Shown here: piece by piece, positions 6,787 through 14,572 of the stretch
Layout: the number at the start of each line of letters is the position of its first letter
How positions within the stretch are numbered: the first letter of the stretch is position 1
Assembly: GCA_964515115.1 (NCBI GenBank)
Contig: CAZESB010000005.1
Span: 1-46,662, forward strand
Length of the DNA stretch: 46,662 nucleotides
Source of the DNA: UBA1370 sp964515115
Lineage (GTDB): Bacteria; Patescibacteriota; Microgenomatia; UBA1400; PJMF01
Direction: 5' to 3'
Program-made: the position numbers and the translations under genes
The notes under the pieces: model-generated
What the model saw: the letters and a program-made list of their open reading frames with translations, nothing else
The model's database searches: none
What the model was told of the DNA's origin: nothing

Positions 6787-6821
6787 CAAGCTCCCGTGAT
6801 CTGCTCCCAAGTGTTTTTTTT
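6766..6821 (+). terminator. intrinsic terminator at the end of the array
   Basis: CTTGGGAG (6766-6773) and CTCCCAAG (6804-6811) form a perfect 8-bp stem, followed by TG and eight Ts (6814-6821). The 5' arm lies in the last codons of the peptidase gene. An internal CTCCC at 6791-6795 could pair with the same arm instead, giving two alternative folds. Confidence 0.7.
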
Positions 6822-6916
6822 CGAGAGTTTCAGGCACTCATTAACATGCGTTGAAACCATTAGTGTCTGTTACAATTATTGTATTATCAAACTACTCTAA
6901 AATACTTGATGTCGCT

Positions 6917-7132
6917 ATGCAACTTGGCACCTACAAACACTACAAAGGCAAATATTACCAAGTGATTGGGATCGCCAAGCATAGTGAAACTGAAGAAGAC
7001 TTAGTTGTGTACTTCTGCCTTTATCCTAATAAAAAAGGACAGATCTGGGTACGACCACTAAAAATGTTCCAAGAGACAGTAAGCATTGGCGGCAAAGAAG
7101 TGCCAAGATTTCAACTACAAGCACGCACTTGA
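6917..7132 (+). CDS. DUF1653 family protein
   Basis: The 71-residue protein has the full DUF1653 pattern: LGTYKHYKGKYYQVIGIAKH, then SETEEDLVVYFCLYPNKKGQ, then WVRPLKMFQETV and a KEVPRF end. The family is a small beta fold of unknown function. The ATG at 6917 was chosen because the domain starts directly after it. The frame is open back to a TTG at 6851 but those residues do not belong to the family. It lies just after the array terminator, on the border between array and core genes. Confidence 0.88.
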   Translation: MQLGTYKHYKGKYYQVIGIAKHSETEEDLVVYFCLYPNKKGQIWVRPLKMFQETVSIGGKEVPRFQLQART

Positions 7133-7180
7133 TTGGGTTAACAAAAAAGCAAATCAAAGAAATCAACTCACAATCAAAAC

Positions 7181-7738
7181 CTACTCATTCCCAATAATCT
7201 CAGCCAGATCTCGCCAAAAATCCGTATTATCGCGTTCAACCTCCCGACCGGTAGCTATTTCCTCAGCTATGCTAATTTGGGAACCCGGAGTCGCTATCAC
7301 TTGCAAACAAGGGGACGTGGGATGCGTGCCTCTAATTTCATTTAAAAAGTGCCTTTCACGCTTAACCACAGCTGTTTTGACAGATTTGCCATCGTGATAA
7401 GCATAATAAGAAATGAGAAAAATCCTGCGATCTTCGATACCGCGCATCAAACGCAGCCAATCTTCCGCCACCAAGAAATCATTACAAAGTTTCATGCCAG
7501 TACCAGGAAACCCTCGCAGCGCTGAAATTGACCAAGTATCGTCATTCACCAAAATCGGTTGCTGAAAATGATTGTAGGCTTGCGCCGCTTTGTCGCGAAC
7601 AATCGCGTTGCCATTGGCAGATTGAATTTCTTGCATTTCCAGACGCCGATGAACTAGTTGAATTCCATACTACTGTAAATTAATTTTTGCCGCGTTAAAT
7701 TTATCTTGATTGGTGGTGACGTATAAAATTTGACTCAT
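7181..7738 (-). pseudogene. RdgB/HAM1-like nucleotide pyrophosphatase interrupted by an amber codon
   Basis: Reading from the ATG at 7738 gives MSQILYVTTNQDKFNAAKIN, the expected start of a non-canonical purine NTP pyrophosphatase (T-x-N-x-x-K). Codon 23 is then TAG (7670-7672), after which the same frame continues YGIQLV...DKAAQAY and PILVNDDTWSISALRGFPGT, clear HAM1 motifs. RdgB removes XTP and dITP from the nucleotide pool. A good -10 box remains upstream, so the defect may be recent. TAG ends other genes here, so recoding is unlikely. A start at the ATG at 7636 would give 151 residues without the N-terminal nucleotide-binding motif. A sequencing error is also possible. Confidence 0.75.
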
Positions 7739-7745
7739 GGTTGAT

Positions 7746-7751
7746 ATTATA
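7746..7751 (-). promoter_or_regulatory. -10 box of the interrupted rdgB-like gene
   Basis: TATAAT on the minus strand ends 7 bases before the ATG at 7738. It supports that ATG as the original start. Confidence 0.65.
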
Positions 7752-7814
7752 GTGAGCAAAAAAGGAATGTCATTCGTTAAATAACTTAACGCACCAACCA
7801 AAATCAAATTCTGC

Positions 7815-7820
7815 TACAAT
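7815..7820 (+). promoter_or_regulatory. -10 box of the second NUDIX gene
   Basis: TACAAT ends 6 bases before the ATG at 7827, so a leaderless transcript is expected. Confidence 0.65.
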
Positions 7821-7826
7821 CACCTC

Positions 7827-8381
7827 ATGAAGACTCCTCCTCATACCATCACCTGCAAAGACATAGAAGGCAATACCTACCAAGTTCCGGCAAACGAGCT
7901 GGCTTTCCGTCCCGCGGTATACGCGGTGATTATTAAAGATGGTCAGATTCTCATGTCCAAACAGTGGGATGGCTATGACTTTCCTGGCGGCGGCATTGAA
8001 CTCGGGGAACCCACAGAGAGCGCCTTAATCAGAGAGGTAAAAGAGGAAACTGGTGTTGATGTTGTGGTCAACAACATTATTCAGTGCCAGGATTCTTTTT
8101 TTAAACTGCCTTTTAGTGGCACCTTCGTTCACTCAATTCATTTGTATTATCAGTGCCAAATAATGGGCGGCGAGCTGAGCGCTGAGTTTCTGAACGAACA
8201 AGAAAAACAGTACGCTGGCGAACCAGAGTGGTTGGAGCTGAATAAAATTAAGAATGTGAAAATATACACTTCCGCCGATGTTGATAAGCTTTTGGAGAGT
8301 TTTTATTCTGAAAATTTGGAGCAGACCGGGAGAGCCGCCAGCCCCCTCGGACGAGATACTAGAAGATCAGAAACAAGATAG
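7827..8381 (+). CDS. NUDIX hydrolase
   Basis: The 184-residue protein has the NUDIX box GGGIELGEPTESALIREVKE followed by ETGVDV (about residues 55-80), complete for metal binding and catalysis. A short N-terminal segment (CKDIEGNTYQVPANELAFRP) precedes the fold, as in NUDIX proteins often annotated as ADP-ribose pyrophosphatase-like. The substrate is not predictable. The last 17 or so residues (GRAASPLGRDTRRSETR) are basic, lack hydrophobic positions and look like read-through of a lost stop codon. It is transcribed divergently from the broken rdgB-like gene, with which it may form a nucleotide-sanitation pair. Confidence 0.9.
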   Translation: MKTPPHTITCKDIEGNTYQVPANELAFRPAVYAVIIKDGQILMSKQWDGYDFPGGGIELGEPTESALIREVKEETGVDVVVNNIIQCQDSFFKLPFSGTFVHSIHLYYQCQIMGGELSAEFLNEQEKQYAGEPEWLELNKIKNVKIYTSADVDKLLESFYSENLEQTGRAASPLGRDTRRSETR

Positions 8382-8458
8382 CTTCCTTGACAACCGTTTG
8401 ACAATCACTCAAAAATGTCCTATAGTAAATTATAGGAGCAAATTAAGAAGATTGAGTA

Positions 8459-9535
8459 ATGAAAAGCAAGCTGTTGGTGGGAATTGGTTGGTTGAGCGGA
8501 GGTTTCTTAGCGCTGCTTGGTCTCGGTGCAATGATCACCGGCGATACATTAGCAGCCATGTCTGTTCTAGCTCTGGCTTTTTTAGTTTCACCCTTAGCAA
8601 ATCGTTATTTGTTTAGCAAATTGCAGTTTGTCGTGCCAGCGTGGGGCAAGATACTTTTAGGTATTTTGCTTTTCTTTGCTTTTGCCGATAACCTCACACC
8701 AACAGAGCCAGCAGCCGAGCAGGAGCAAATCGAAGAGCCGGCTGTAGAAACTCAAAAAGAAGCTAATTTCGCGGAACCGGAAACAATTTATTACCAAGTG
8801 GCCAGTATCACCGATGGCGACACCATCAAAGTTATCATTGGAGATAAAACTGAAACCATTAGGTTGGTCAATATCAATACTCCGGAAACTGTCGATCCTC
8901 GTCGACCGGTAGAATGCCTGGGCCGGGAAGCCAGCCAGAAAATGACCGAGCTGGTGAGCGGTAAAAAAGTTGAGCTTGAAACCGATGAAACTCAAACCGA
9001 TCGCGACCGTTACAATCGCCTGTTGAGATTTGTTTTTTTGGAGGACGGTACTGATGTTGGGTTGGAATTAATCAAACTTGGCTTTGCTCAATCAAGTCCT
9101 TACGGCAATTCACCTCACAAATATCTTGAGCAATACGAAGCGGCACAAAAAGAAGCTCAAGACGAAGAGCTCGGCTTGTGGAATCCAAGTGCCTGCGTTG
9201 TAGCAGCACCTCCCGCTCCGGTTGCCCCCGTAGTCGTGCCTGCATCTACACCCACGCCTGCATCCACACCTACATTTGCGCCAACTTCAACCCCGGTTCC
9301 AGTTCAAAAACCACCAGCAAACTCAACCGGTGGATCAGCTGTTGGTGCTGCCAGTGGAACCACCGCGCCAACCCCTCAACCAACCGCCGCCACAGGCACT
9401 TACGTCTGCAATTGCCAAAAAACCTGCCCCCAAATGTCCTCTTGCGCCGAAGCCCAATACCAACTCAACGTTTGCGGTTGCAAGGCCAGAGATGGAGACG
9501 GCGACGGCATTGCCTGCGACGCTCAGTGCCAATAA
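8459..9535 (+). CDS. membrane-anchored thermonuclease (SNase) with Excalibur domain
   Basis: The 358-residue protein has three N-terminal hydrophobic segments (residues 5-75). An acidic linker and a staphylococcal-nuclease domain (about 108-235) follow. The nuclease shows ITDGDTIKV, RLVNINTPET and TDRDRYNRLLRFVFLEDG, which carry the usual Asp, Arg and Glu residues. Next comes a long Pro/Thr/Ala linker (about 245-315). A cysteine-rich Excalibur calcium-binding domain ends the protein (CQKTCPQMSSCAEAQYQLN then RDGDGDGIACD). It probably degrades nucleic acid outside the cell. Secreted nucleases suit organisms that scavenge nucleotides, an inference from lifestyle and not from this sequence. Confidence 0.93.
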   Translation: MKSKLLVGIGWLSGGFLALLGLGAMITGDTLAAMSVLALAFLVSPLANRYLFSKLQFVVPAWGKILLGILLFFAFADNLTPTEPAAEQEQIEEPAVETQKEANFAEPETIYYQVASITDGDTIKVIIGDKTETIRLVNINTPETVDPRRPVECLGREASQKMTELVSGKKVELETDETQTDRDRYNRLLRFVFLEDGTDVGLELIKLGFAQSSPYGNSPHKYLEQYEAAQKEAQDEELGLWNPSACVVAAPPAPVAPVVVPASTPTPASTPTFAPTSTPVPVQKPPANSTGGSAVGAASGTTAPTPQPTAATGTYVCNCQKTCPQMSSCAEAQYQLNVCGCKARDGDGDGIACDAQCQ

Positions 9536-9539
9536 ACTC

Positions 9540-10256
9540 TCAAATTATCAACAATAAACCAGAAACAATCACCATCAAATAAATGAGATAGCGCAGCCAA
9601 AGCGAATTGAGTTTTCTGAATAATTTTGCCCCCACAAAAATACCCAGCACCAAAAAAGGCAGCGACAAAACGCTGTAAGTAATCACAGTTCCGGTAACTC
9701 TGCCGGCAAAAGTATGACCAATGACAATAAATACTCCCGTTACAAACATGTAGGTAGCAATGATGTCCTTGCGTTTGACCGCAGAGTTGCGCTTGTTATT
9801 AGCGGCATGGATACCGAGCAACGGGCCGTTAATATTCAAGGTAGCCCCAAAAAATCCGGCAATAAAGCCAACTGTCGCTCCCACTCGTTTCTTCTGGTAG
9901 GGGATTGGTATTTTTTTGGCGAACAAACTGCAAACCGCCACCAAAATCAGCATGATTCCTAAAATTATCGCCAATAAACGATCATTGATTGAGCCCAAAG
10001 ACATCAACCCAAAAGGAATGCCTACCAAAGAACCGCCAAAAAGCGGCAACAATAATTTGCTAAGGCCATTGGTTTTAGTTTTGTAAGCCACAATAGCGGT
10101 GGCAATCAAAGAAATAATAGCTACCAGCGGAATAACCGTTTGTAGAGGTAGAATAAAAGGCAATAACGACATGGAAATAGTAGAAATACCAAAACCAATC
10201 AGCTCCGCGCCCATACCGGCAAGAAAAAAAGTCAGCGCCAGGAAAAGTAGTTCCAT
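9540..10256 (-). CDS. TauE/SafE family membrane transporter
   Basis: The 238-residue protein has seven to eight hydrophobic segments and the family's two half-repeats. The first contains GAELIGFGISTISMSLLPFI and the second FIAGFFGATLNINGPLLGI. The family exports sulfite, sulfoacetate or other organosulfur anions. The substrate here is unknown. The ATG at 10256 is chosen because a TATACT -10 box ends 6 bases before it. The frame is open for 13 further codons upstream, but those would include the promoter. It lies just after the MgtE-like gene on the same strand but has its own promoter. Confidence 0.88.
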   Translation of the reverse strand: MELLFLALTFFLAGMGAELIGFGISTISMSLLPFILPLQTVIPLVAIISLIATAIVAYKTKTNGLSKLLLPLFGGSLVGIPFGLMSLGSINDRLLAIILGIMLILVAVCSLFAKKIPIPYQKKRVGATVGFIAGFFGATLNINGPLLGIHAANNKRNSAVKRKDIIATYMFVTGVFIVIGHTFAGRVTGTVITYSVLSLPFLVLGIFVGAKLFRKLNSLWLRYLIYLMVIVSGLLLII

Positions 10257-10262
10257 CCGTCC

Positions 10263-10268
10263 AGTATA
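10263..10268 (-). promoter_or_regulatory. -10 box of the TauE-like gene
   Basis: TATACT (minus strand) ends 6 bases before the ATG at 10256. It sits just before the stop codon of the upstream gene. Confidence 0.65.
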
Positions 10269-10272
10269 GCGG

Positions 10273-11289
10273 TTACAACATGATTGTGGCCACACTCAAA
10301 TAAATGGCAATGCTGGCGATATCCAGCAAAATAGTAGCAAATGGCCCACTGCCATTGGCGGGATCTTGGCCCAGTTTATTCAAAAGATAAGGAATGGTAA
10401 TTGAGATAAAAGTCGAAAAAATGATGGCAATCATGCCAGCTAGACCCACCACCATTCCCAGATAAGCCGTCTGCCACAAAATAAAAATCGATAAATAAAT
10501 CAGCACACCGCAAAGTAGAGCAATCAAGCTGGTAATAACGATTTGTTTGAAAAAATAAATCAACATGGGGATTTTGGTTCTCATTACCAAGTCTCTGATA
10601 AAAAGAGTTTGGGTTTGATTGCCGACAGCCGCGCTAATGTAAACAATCAGGGGAATAAAGGCAGCTAAAATCAAATTCTTTTCAAGTGTCTGGGCAAATG
10701 AGCTAACAATTTCTGCTGCCAAAAAACCACCAAATAAACCAATGACGATCCAAGGCGCTCTTTTCCCAAACGAACTCAGGATTGATTCACTCAAAGTGTC
10801 GTGATGTCCGGCTTCATAACCCAAAATACCGGCCGATTTATAAATATCCTCTCGATATTCTCTCTGAAGAATTGCCAAAATTTTGTCATTGGGCACTACC
10901 CCGAGAAAATTGTTCTTATTATCTACAATAGGGACTGATTTAATGCCGTGTTTAAGAGCAAAGTTGGCCACTTTTTCTTGGCTAACTTGCGGACTGCTAG
11001 AGTGAACTGAGGCGATCATCACTTCACTGACGGGCTTTTCCGGTGGTTCAATCAATAATTTACTAAATGAGAAAACACCGGTTAATTTGTTGCTTTTGGT
11101 TAAAACATAAACATAATTGATGCTATCGTGATCTTGAATTTGATTGATAATACGAGCCCGAGCCTCACCAATGCTTTCGGCTGAGTAAGCTACTGGAATC
11201 GTGGTATCAATATGATGGGCAGCCGCGTCCTTTGGCAGCTTGAGATTTTTGAGATTTTGCTTGGCGTGGCTTAACCAGTTATTTTCCAT
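10273..11289 (-). CDS. MgtE-like magnesium transporter without the N-terminal domain
   Basis: The 338-residue protein has two CBS domains (about residues 25-145, with KSVPIVDNKNNFLGVV). Five membrane segments with the MgtE signatures PLIVYISAAVGNQTQTLFIR and GQDPANGSGPFATILLDI follow. These carry the pore and metal-binding residues. Canonical MgtE begins with a superhelical N domain of about 130 residues, which is absent here. The CBS pair senses cytoplasmic Mg2+ in the family, so gating may work without the N domain. The start is supported by TATGAT 6 bases upstream. It is divergent from enolase, a Mg-dependent enzyme. Confidence 0.9.
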   Translation of the reverse strand: MENNWLSHAKQNLKNLKLPKDAAAHHIDTTIPVAYSAESIGEARARIINQIQDHDSINYVYVLTKSNKLTGVFSFSKLLIEPPEKPVSEVMIASVHSSSPQVSQEKVANFALKHGIKSVPIVDNKNNFLGVVPNDKILAILQREYREDIYKSAGILGYEAGHHDTLSESILSSFGKRAPWIVIGLFGGFLAAEIVSSFAQTLEKNLILAAFIPLIVYISAAVGNQTQTLFIRDLVMRTKIPMLIYFFKQIVITSLIALLCGVLIYLSIFILWQTAYLGMVVGLAGMIAIIFSTFISITIPYLLNKLGQDPANGSGPFATILLDIASIAIYLSVATIML

Positions 11290-11295
11290 GCTTTA

Positions 11296-11301
11296 ATCAT
11301 A
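11296..11301 (-). promoter_or_regulatory. -10 box of the MgtE-like gene
   Basis: TATGAT (minus strand) ends 6 bases before the ATG at 11289. Confidence 0.6.
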
Positions 11302-11330
11302 CCTAATTGCTAAAGAATAAGAAATGCTGT

Positions 11331-11336
11331 TATGCT
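11331..11336 (+). promoter_or_regulatory. -10 box of enolase
   Basis: TATGCT ends 6 bases before the ATG at 11343. This excludes the upstream start at 11307, which would place the promoter inside the gene. Confidence 0.6.
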
Positions 11337-11342
11337 AATTTT

Positions 11343-12596
11343 ATGAAAATCATCCATATTACGGCTTACGAAATCATTGCCTCAGGCGGCTATCCTACCG
11401 TTGAGGCGGTAGTAGCGCTTGATACCGGTCATCTGGGCAAGGCTTCGGTGCCATACGGAGCCTCTGCCGGCACCCATGAAGCAGCGGTGTTAACAGACGG
11501 GGATGCCCATCGGTATCAGGGCAAGGGCGTATTGAAGGCGGTGGCCAATGTTAAAGAGCTTATCGCCCCGGCGCTAGTGGGCAAATCTCCTGAGGATCAG
11601 AGTGAAATTGATGGGATTATGTTGGCGCTGGACGGTACTGAAAATAAAGCTAAGTTGGGGGGGAACGCTATTTTGGCGGTGTCGCTGGCAGCCGCCAAGG
11701 CGGCAGCAGCGGCCAAAAAACAATCATTTTTCCAACATCTGCGCCAGACTTTCAACATCACCACGCCGCCGCGGCTGCCCAACCCCATGATGGTAGTGAT
11801 TGAAGGCGGCAAACACGCCCACAACACCACTGATATGCAAGAGTACTGCATGACCGCTGTCACCAACGAAAGCAGAGCGGAAAACATTCGCAAGGTCCTC
11901 GAAAGCTACCATCAACTCAAGCAAGTCCTGCAAGACAATAGTCTTTCCACCAATGTCGGTAACGAAGGCGCCTTTGCACCAGAAAACATCTCATCCAATG
12001 AGGCACCGTTTGCATATGTTTTGCAAGCTATTGAAAAAGCCGGTTATCAGCCAGGAAAAGATATCAGCCTTTCTCTTGATCCAGCTGCCAGTGAGTTTTA
12101 TCAAGACGGTAAGTATCACCTCAAGCTTGAAAACCGCATCCTCACTGCCGCGCAGCTCAAAAGCTATTATGAAAGCTGGCTTAATCAATACCCGATTGCC
12201 ACTCTGGAAGACATGTTTGCCGAAGACGACTGGCAAGCTTGGATCGATTTTCTGCCGCTCGCGCAGCAACATAACGTCCCCCACATTGGCGACGATCTCA
12301 CTGTCACTGACGTTAAAAGACTTGATGAAGCCATTCAAAGAAAAGCTGCTTCCGGTATCTTGATCAAGCTCAACCAAATCGGTACTCTCACTGAAACTGT
12401 AGCCGCCTGCAAACTAGCCAAAGAACACAACCTCACCATCGTTCCTTCGCACCGCGGCGGGGGCGAAACCAATGACACCAGCATGGTGGATCTAGCCGTC
12501 GCGGTTGGCGCCGATTACATCAAAGTCGGACCAACCAGAGGCGAGCGGGTTTCTAAGTATAACCGCTTGATGGAAATTGAACGGGAAATGGCCTGA
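11343..12596 (+). CDS. eno: enolase (divergent)
   Basis: The 417-residue protein converts 2-phosphoglycerate to phosphoenolpyruvate in glycolysis. Family motifs are present in order: VPYGASAGTHEA (PSGASTG in most enolases), GGKHAHNTTDMQEY, NVGNEGAFAP, SLDPAASEF, LEDMFAEDDW, HIGDDLTVT, LIKLNQIGTLTET, PSHRGGGETND and IKVGPTRGERVSKYN. The metal ligands (D, E, D), the catalytic Glu and Lys and the H-R pair are kept. Several loop positions differ from the classical form: Ser to Gly after HR, GDEGG to GNEGA, and KTGSLSR-type to KVGPTRGE. It is slightly short but complete. It is divergent from the MgtE-like gene. Confidence 0.93.
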   Translation: MKIIHITAYEIIASGGYPTVEAVVALDTGHLGKASVPYGASAGTHEAAVLTDGDAHRYQGKGVLKAVANVKELIAPALVGKSPEDQSEIDGIMLALDGTENKAKLGGNAILAVSLAAAKAAAAAKKQSFFQHLRQTFNITTPPRLPNPMMVVIEGGKHAHNTTDMQEYCMTAVTNESRAENIRKVLESYHQLKQVLQDNSLSTNVGNEGAFAPENISSNEAPFAYVLQAIEKAGYQPGKDISLSLDPAASEFYQDGKYHLKLENRILTAAQLKSYYESWLNQYPIATLEDMFAEDDWQAWIDFLPLAQQHNVPHIGDDLTVTDVKRLDEAIQRKAASGILIKLNQIGTLTETVAACKLAKEHNLTIVPSHRGGGETNDTSMVDLAVAVGADYIKVGPTRGERVSKYNRLMEIEREMA

Positions 12597-12597
12597 C

Positions 12598-13041
12598 TCA
12601 TCTGCCAAACTGCCCAGTAACTGACGCTTCAGCCAACGAATACTGTTGCATCGCCTCTTCTAAGTGATGTTTTTCCGAATCCTCACTCAAGCCAATTGAC
12701 TTAGTATTGACTGCATAAATCCGAAAGCGATAACGGTGAATTTCCCCCTCAGGAGGGCAAGGACCAGTATAATGATTGCCACCAAAATTATTTTTACCTT
12801 CGACTACATAAGATGGTACTAAATTATCCCCGATGTAATTTAAAATACTCGGATCGAGATCCCAAAAAAGCCAGTGCGCAACTTCATACGGCGTATCCAA
12901 ATCGTCCATAATCAAGGCAAGCGATTCCGTACCCATGGGTAAATCATAAAATTCAAAAGGTGGATTAACATTTTCTCCCGCACAAGTATATCTTTCGGGA
13001 ATCATACTACCATCATTAAAAGCTGTGCTAACTATCCTCAT
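12598..13041 (-). CDS. YbhB/YbcL family (PEBP, Raf kinase inhibitor-like) protein
   Basis: The 147-residue protein shows the family's signatures: STAFNDGSMIPERYTCAGEN, NPPFEF, LALIMDDLDTPYEVAHWLFWD and the YTGPCPPEGEIHRYRFRIYA stretch. These residues line the small anion-binding pocket of the PEBP fold. The bacterial members have no clear function. The usual DPDAP motif appears as DDLDTP. There is no signal peptide. It converges on enolase with a 1-base gap between the stop codons. Confidence 0.93.
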   Translation of the reverse strand: MRIVSTAFNDGSMIPERYTCAGENVNPPFEFYDLPMGTESLALIMDDLDTPYEVAHWLFWDLDPSILNYIGDNLVPSYVVEGKNNFGGNHYTGPCPPEGEIHRYRFRIYAVNTKSIGLSEDSEKHHLEEAMQQYSLAEASVTGQFGR

Positions 13042-13180
13042 AGTTAACCAACTTTAGGCGAAAATTGTAATAATAGTGTGAAATATAGGCAATAACTGTT
13101 GTTGCTACTTAACAACCAGATTAAGTATTCGCTATACTAGATTTTGCGCTGGCATCAAACTGTCAAGCAAGCATTGAATT

Positions 13181-14557
13181 ATGGCTAAACAAAAAGACCT
13201 GCCCAAACCAATTAGCTTATGGCAAACCCTCGGGCCTTCGTTTATCTTGTTGGGTTTGGCTCTGGGAAGCGGCGAGCTGATCTTATGGCCCTACCTAGCC
13301 GCTAATTACGGCCTGGGCTTGCTTTGGGGAGCGCTTTTGGGCATTAGCTTTCAGTTTGTCCTCAACACCGAAGTAATGCGTTACAGCCTGGCTTGGGGTG
13401 AAAGTGTTTTCATGGGCTTTCGGCGGTTGAGTATTATTATTACCATTTGGTACATTATTTCTACCTTTATTCCTTGGTCTCTGCCTGGTTTTTCCAGCGC
13501 CGCCTCCAATGTTTTAGCCACCCTTTTCCCCTTTATACCGGAAAAACCCGTGGCTATCGCCCTTTTATTACTCACTGGTTTATTGCTTTCGGCCGGCAGC
13601 ACCGTCTACAAAACCATGGAAACCTTTCAAAAAGCCATCATTTTTATTGGTTTGCCATTCATGCTGGTGCTGACCTTGCTGCTAACTGGTAAACAGGATT
13701 GGATTGAAGCCGGCTGGGGGCTGATTGGCAGAGGAGACGGCTGGTGGTTTTTCCCACCCGGCGTGGCGCTGGCAGCATTCTTGGGTGCTTTTGCTTATTC
13801 AGGCGCCGGTGGCAACCTCAACTTAGCTCAATCTTACTACATCAAAGAAAAAGGCTTTGGCATGGGGCATTATATGGATAAAATTTCCTCCTTGTTCTCT
13901 GGCCAAGCCAAAGCAACCAAGATGGAAGGCGAAACTTTTGCCTCTACCAAAACCAACCGCAATCGCTGGCAAAGTTGGTGGCGGTTGGTCAATCTGGAGC
14001 ATTTTATTATTTTTTGGGGTCTGGGTTTTATCACCATCATGATCTTGGCGGTGATGGCAAAAGCCTTGGTTTTCGGTACGCCGGCCGAAGAAGGGCTGTC
14101 TTTCCTTTATGCAGAAAGCACCGCCATCTCTCAGTCGCTGACTCCTATTGTCGGAGTATTTTTCCTGCTGGTCTCGGCGCTGATGCTTTTTTCCACCCAA
14201 GTAGGAGTATTGGAGTCTTCTTCTCGGGTAATTTCTGAGAATGTTTTGTTGCTTTTTTATCGGAAGGGCAAAAAAATGAACATGTCCTTGGCTTTCTATG
14301 CCGCGCTCTGGGGGCAAATTACGCTCGGAATCGTCATCTACCTCCTGGGTTTTCAGGAACCAAGAGTGCTATTAACCTTGAGCGCGGTCCTGAATGCCGC
14401 AGCTATGATGATGTCATTCTTGTTTGTCTATCTCCTTAATAGAATGAGGTTACAGCAAAATTACCAGCCTAGCAAAATCAGAGTCATCATTATGCTGGCT
14501 GCTTTTATTTTCTTCGCCTACTTTTTGACCATTCTTTTTAAAGATGCTTTTCTTTGA
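13181..14557 (+). CDS. NRAMP-related transporter lacking the canonical metal motifs
   Basis: The 458-residue protein has about eleven membrane segments. Its N-terminus GPSFILLGLALGSGELILWP aligns with TM1 of NRAMP metal transporters, but the metal-binding DPGN is replaced by GSGE (residues 29-32). In the TM6 position the MPH motif is replaced by a YSGAGGNLNLAQS segment (about 206-218). This makes Mn/Fe transport unlikely. The substrate is unknown. A TATACT -10 box (13134-13139) lies about 40 bases before the ATG, so this gene has a real 5' leader, unlike most here. The Crp-type regulator gene follows after 15 bases. Confidence 0.82.
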   Translation: MAKQKDLPKPISLWQTLGPSFILLGLALGSGELILWPYLAANYGLGLLWGALLGISFQFVLNTEVMRYSLAWGESVFMGFRRLSIIITIWYIISTFIPWSLPGFSSAASNVLATLFPFIPEKPVAIALLLLTGLLLSAGSTVYKTMETFQKAIIFIGLPFMLVLTLLLTGKQDWIEAGWGLIGRGDGWWFFPPGVALAAFLGAFAYSGAGGNLNLAQSYYIKEKGFGMGHYMDKISSLFSGQAKATKMEGETFASTKTNRNRWQSWWRLVNLEHFIIFWGLGFITIMILAVMAKALVFGTPAEEGLSFLYAESTAISQSLTPIVGVFFLLVSALMLFSTQVGVLESSSRVISENVLLLFYRKGKKMNMSLAFYAALWGQITLGIVIYLLGFQEPRVLLTLSAVLNAAAMMMSFLFVYLLNRMRLQQNYQPSKIRVIIMLAAFIFFAYFLTILFKDAFL

Positions 14558-14559
14558 TG

Positions 14560-14565
14560 TATAAT
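14560..14565 (+). promoter_or_regulatory. -10 box of the Crp-type regulator
   Basis: TATAAT ends 7 bases before the ATG at 14573 and lies in the 15-base gap after the transporter gene. Confidence 0.65.
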
Positions 14566-14572
14566 AAAGAAA

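Noticed and set aside
1162..6821. Classical integron attC sites in the array repeats
   Set aside because: Single matches exist (ACCTAAC in copy 1, GTTGAGT in copy 4), but the core sites are not at equivalent places in all copies and no integrase was found.
7670..7672. Amber readthrough or pyrrolysine-like recoding in the rdgB-like gene
   Set aside because: TAG is used as an ordinary stop elsewhere (for example at 1051 and 2831), and no suppressor tRNA or signal was seen.
1087..9535. Direct repeat of the tRNA-His 3' end as an att site
   Set aside because: No second copy of the T-arm and acceptor sequence was found by eye up to the end of the nuclease gene.
9178..9582. Overlapping frames in the nuclease linker
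   Set aside because: They are other-frame readings of the Pro/Thr/Ala-rich linker and lack any family motif.
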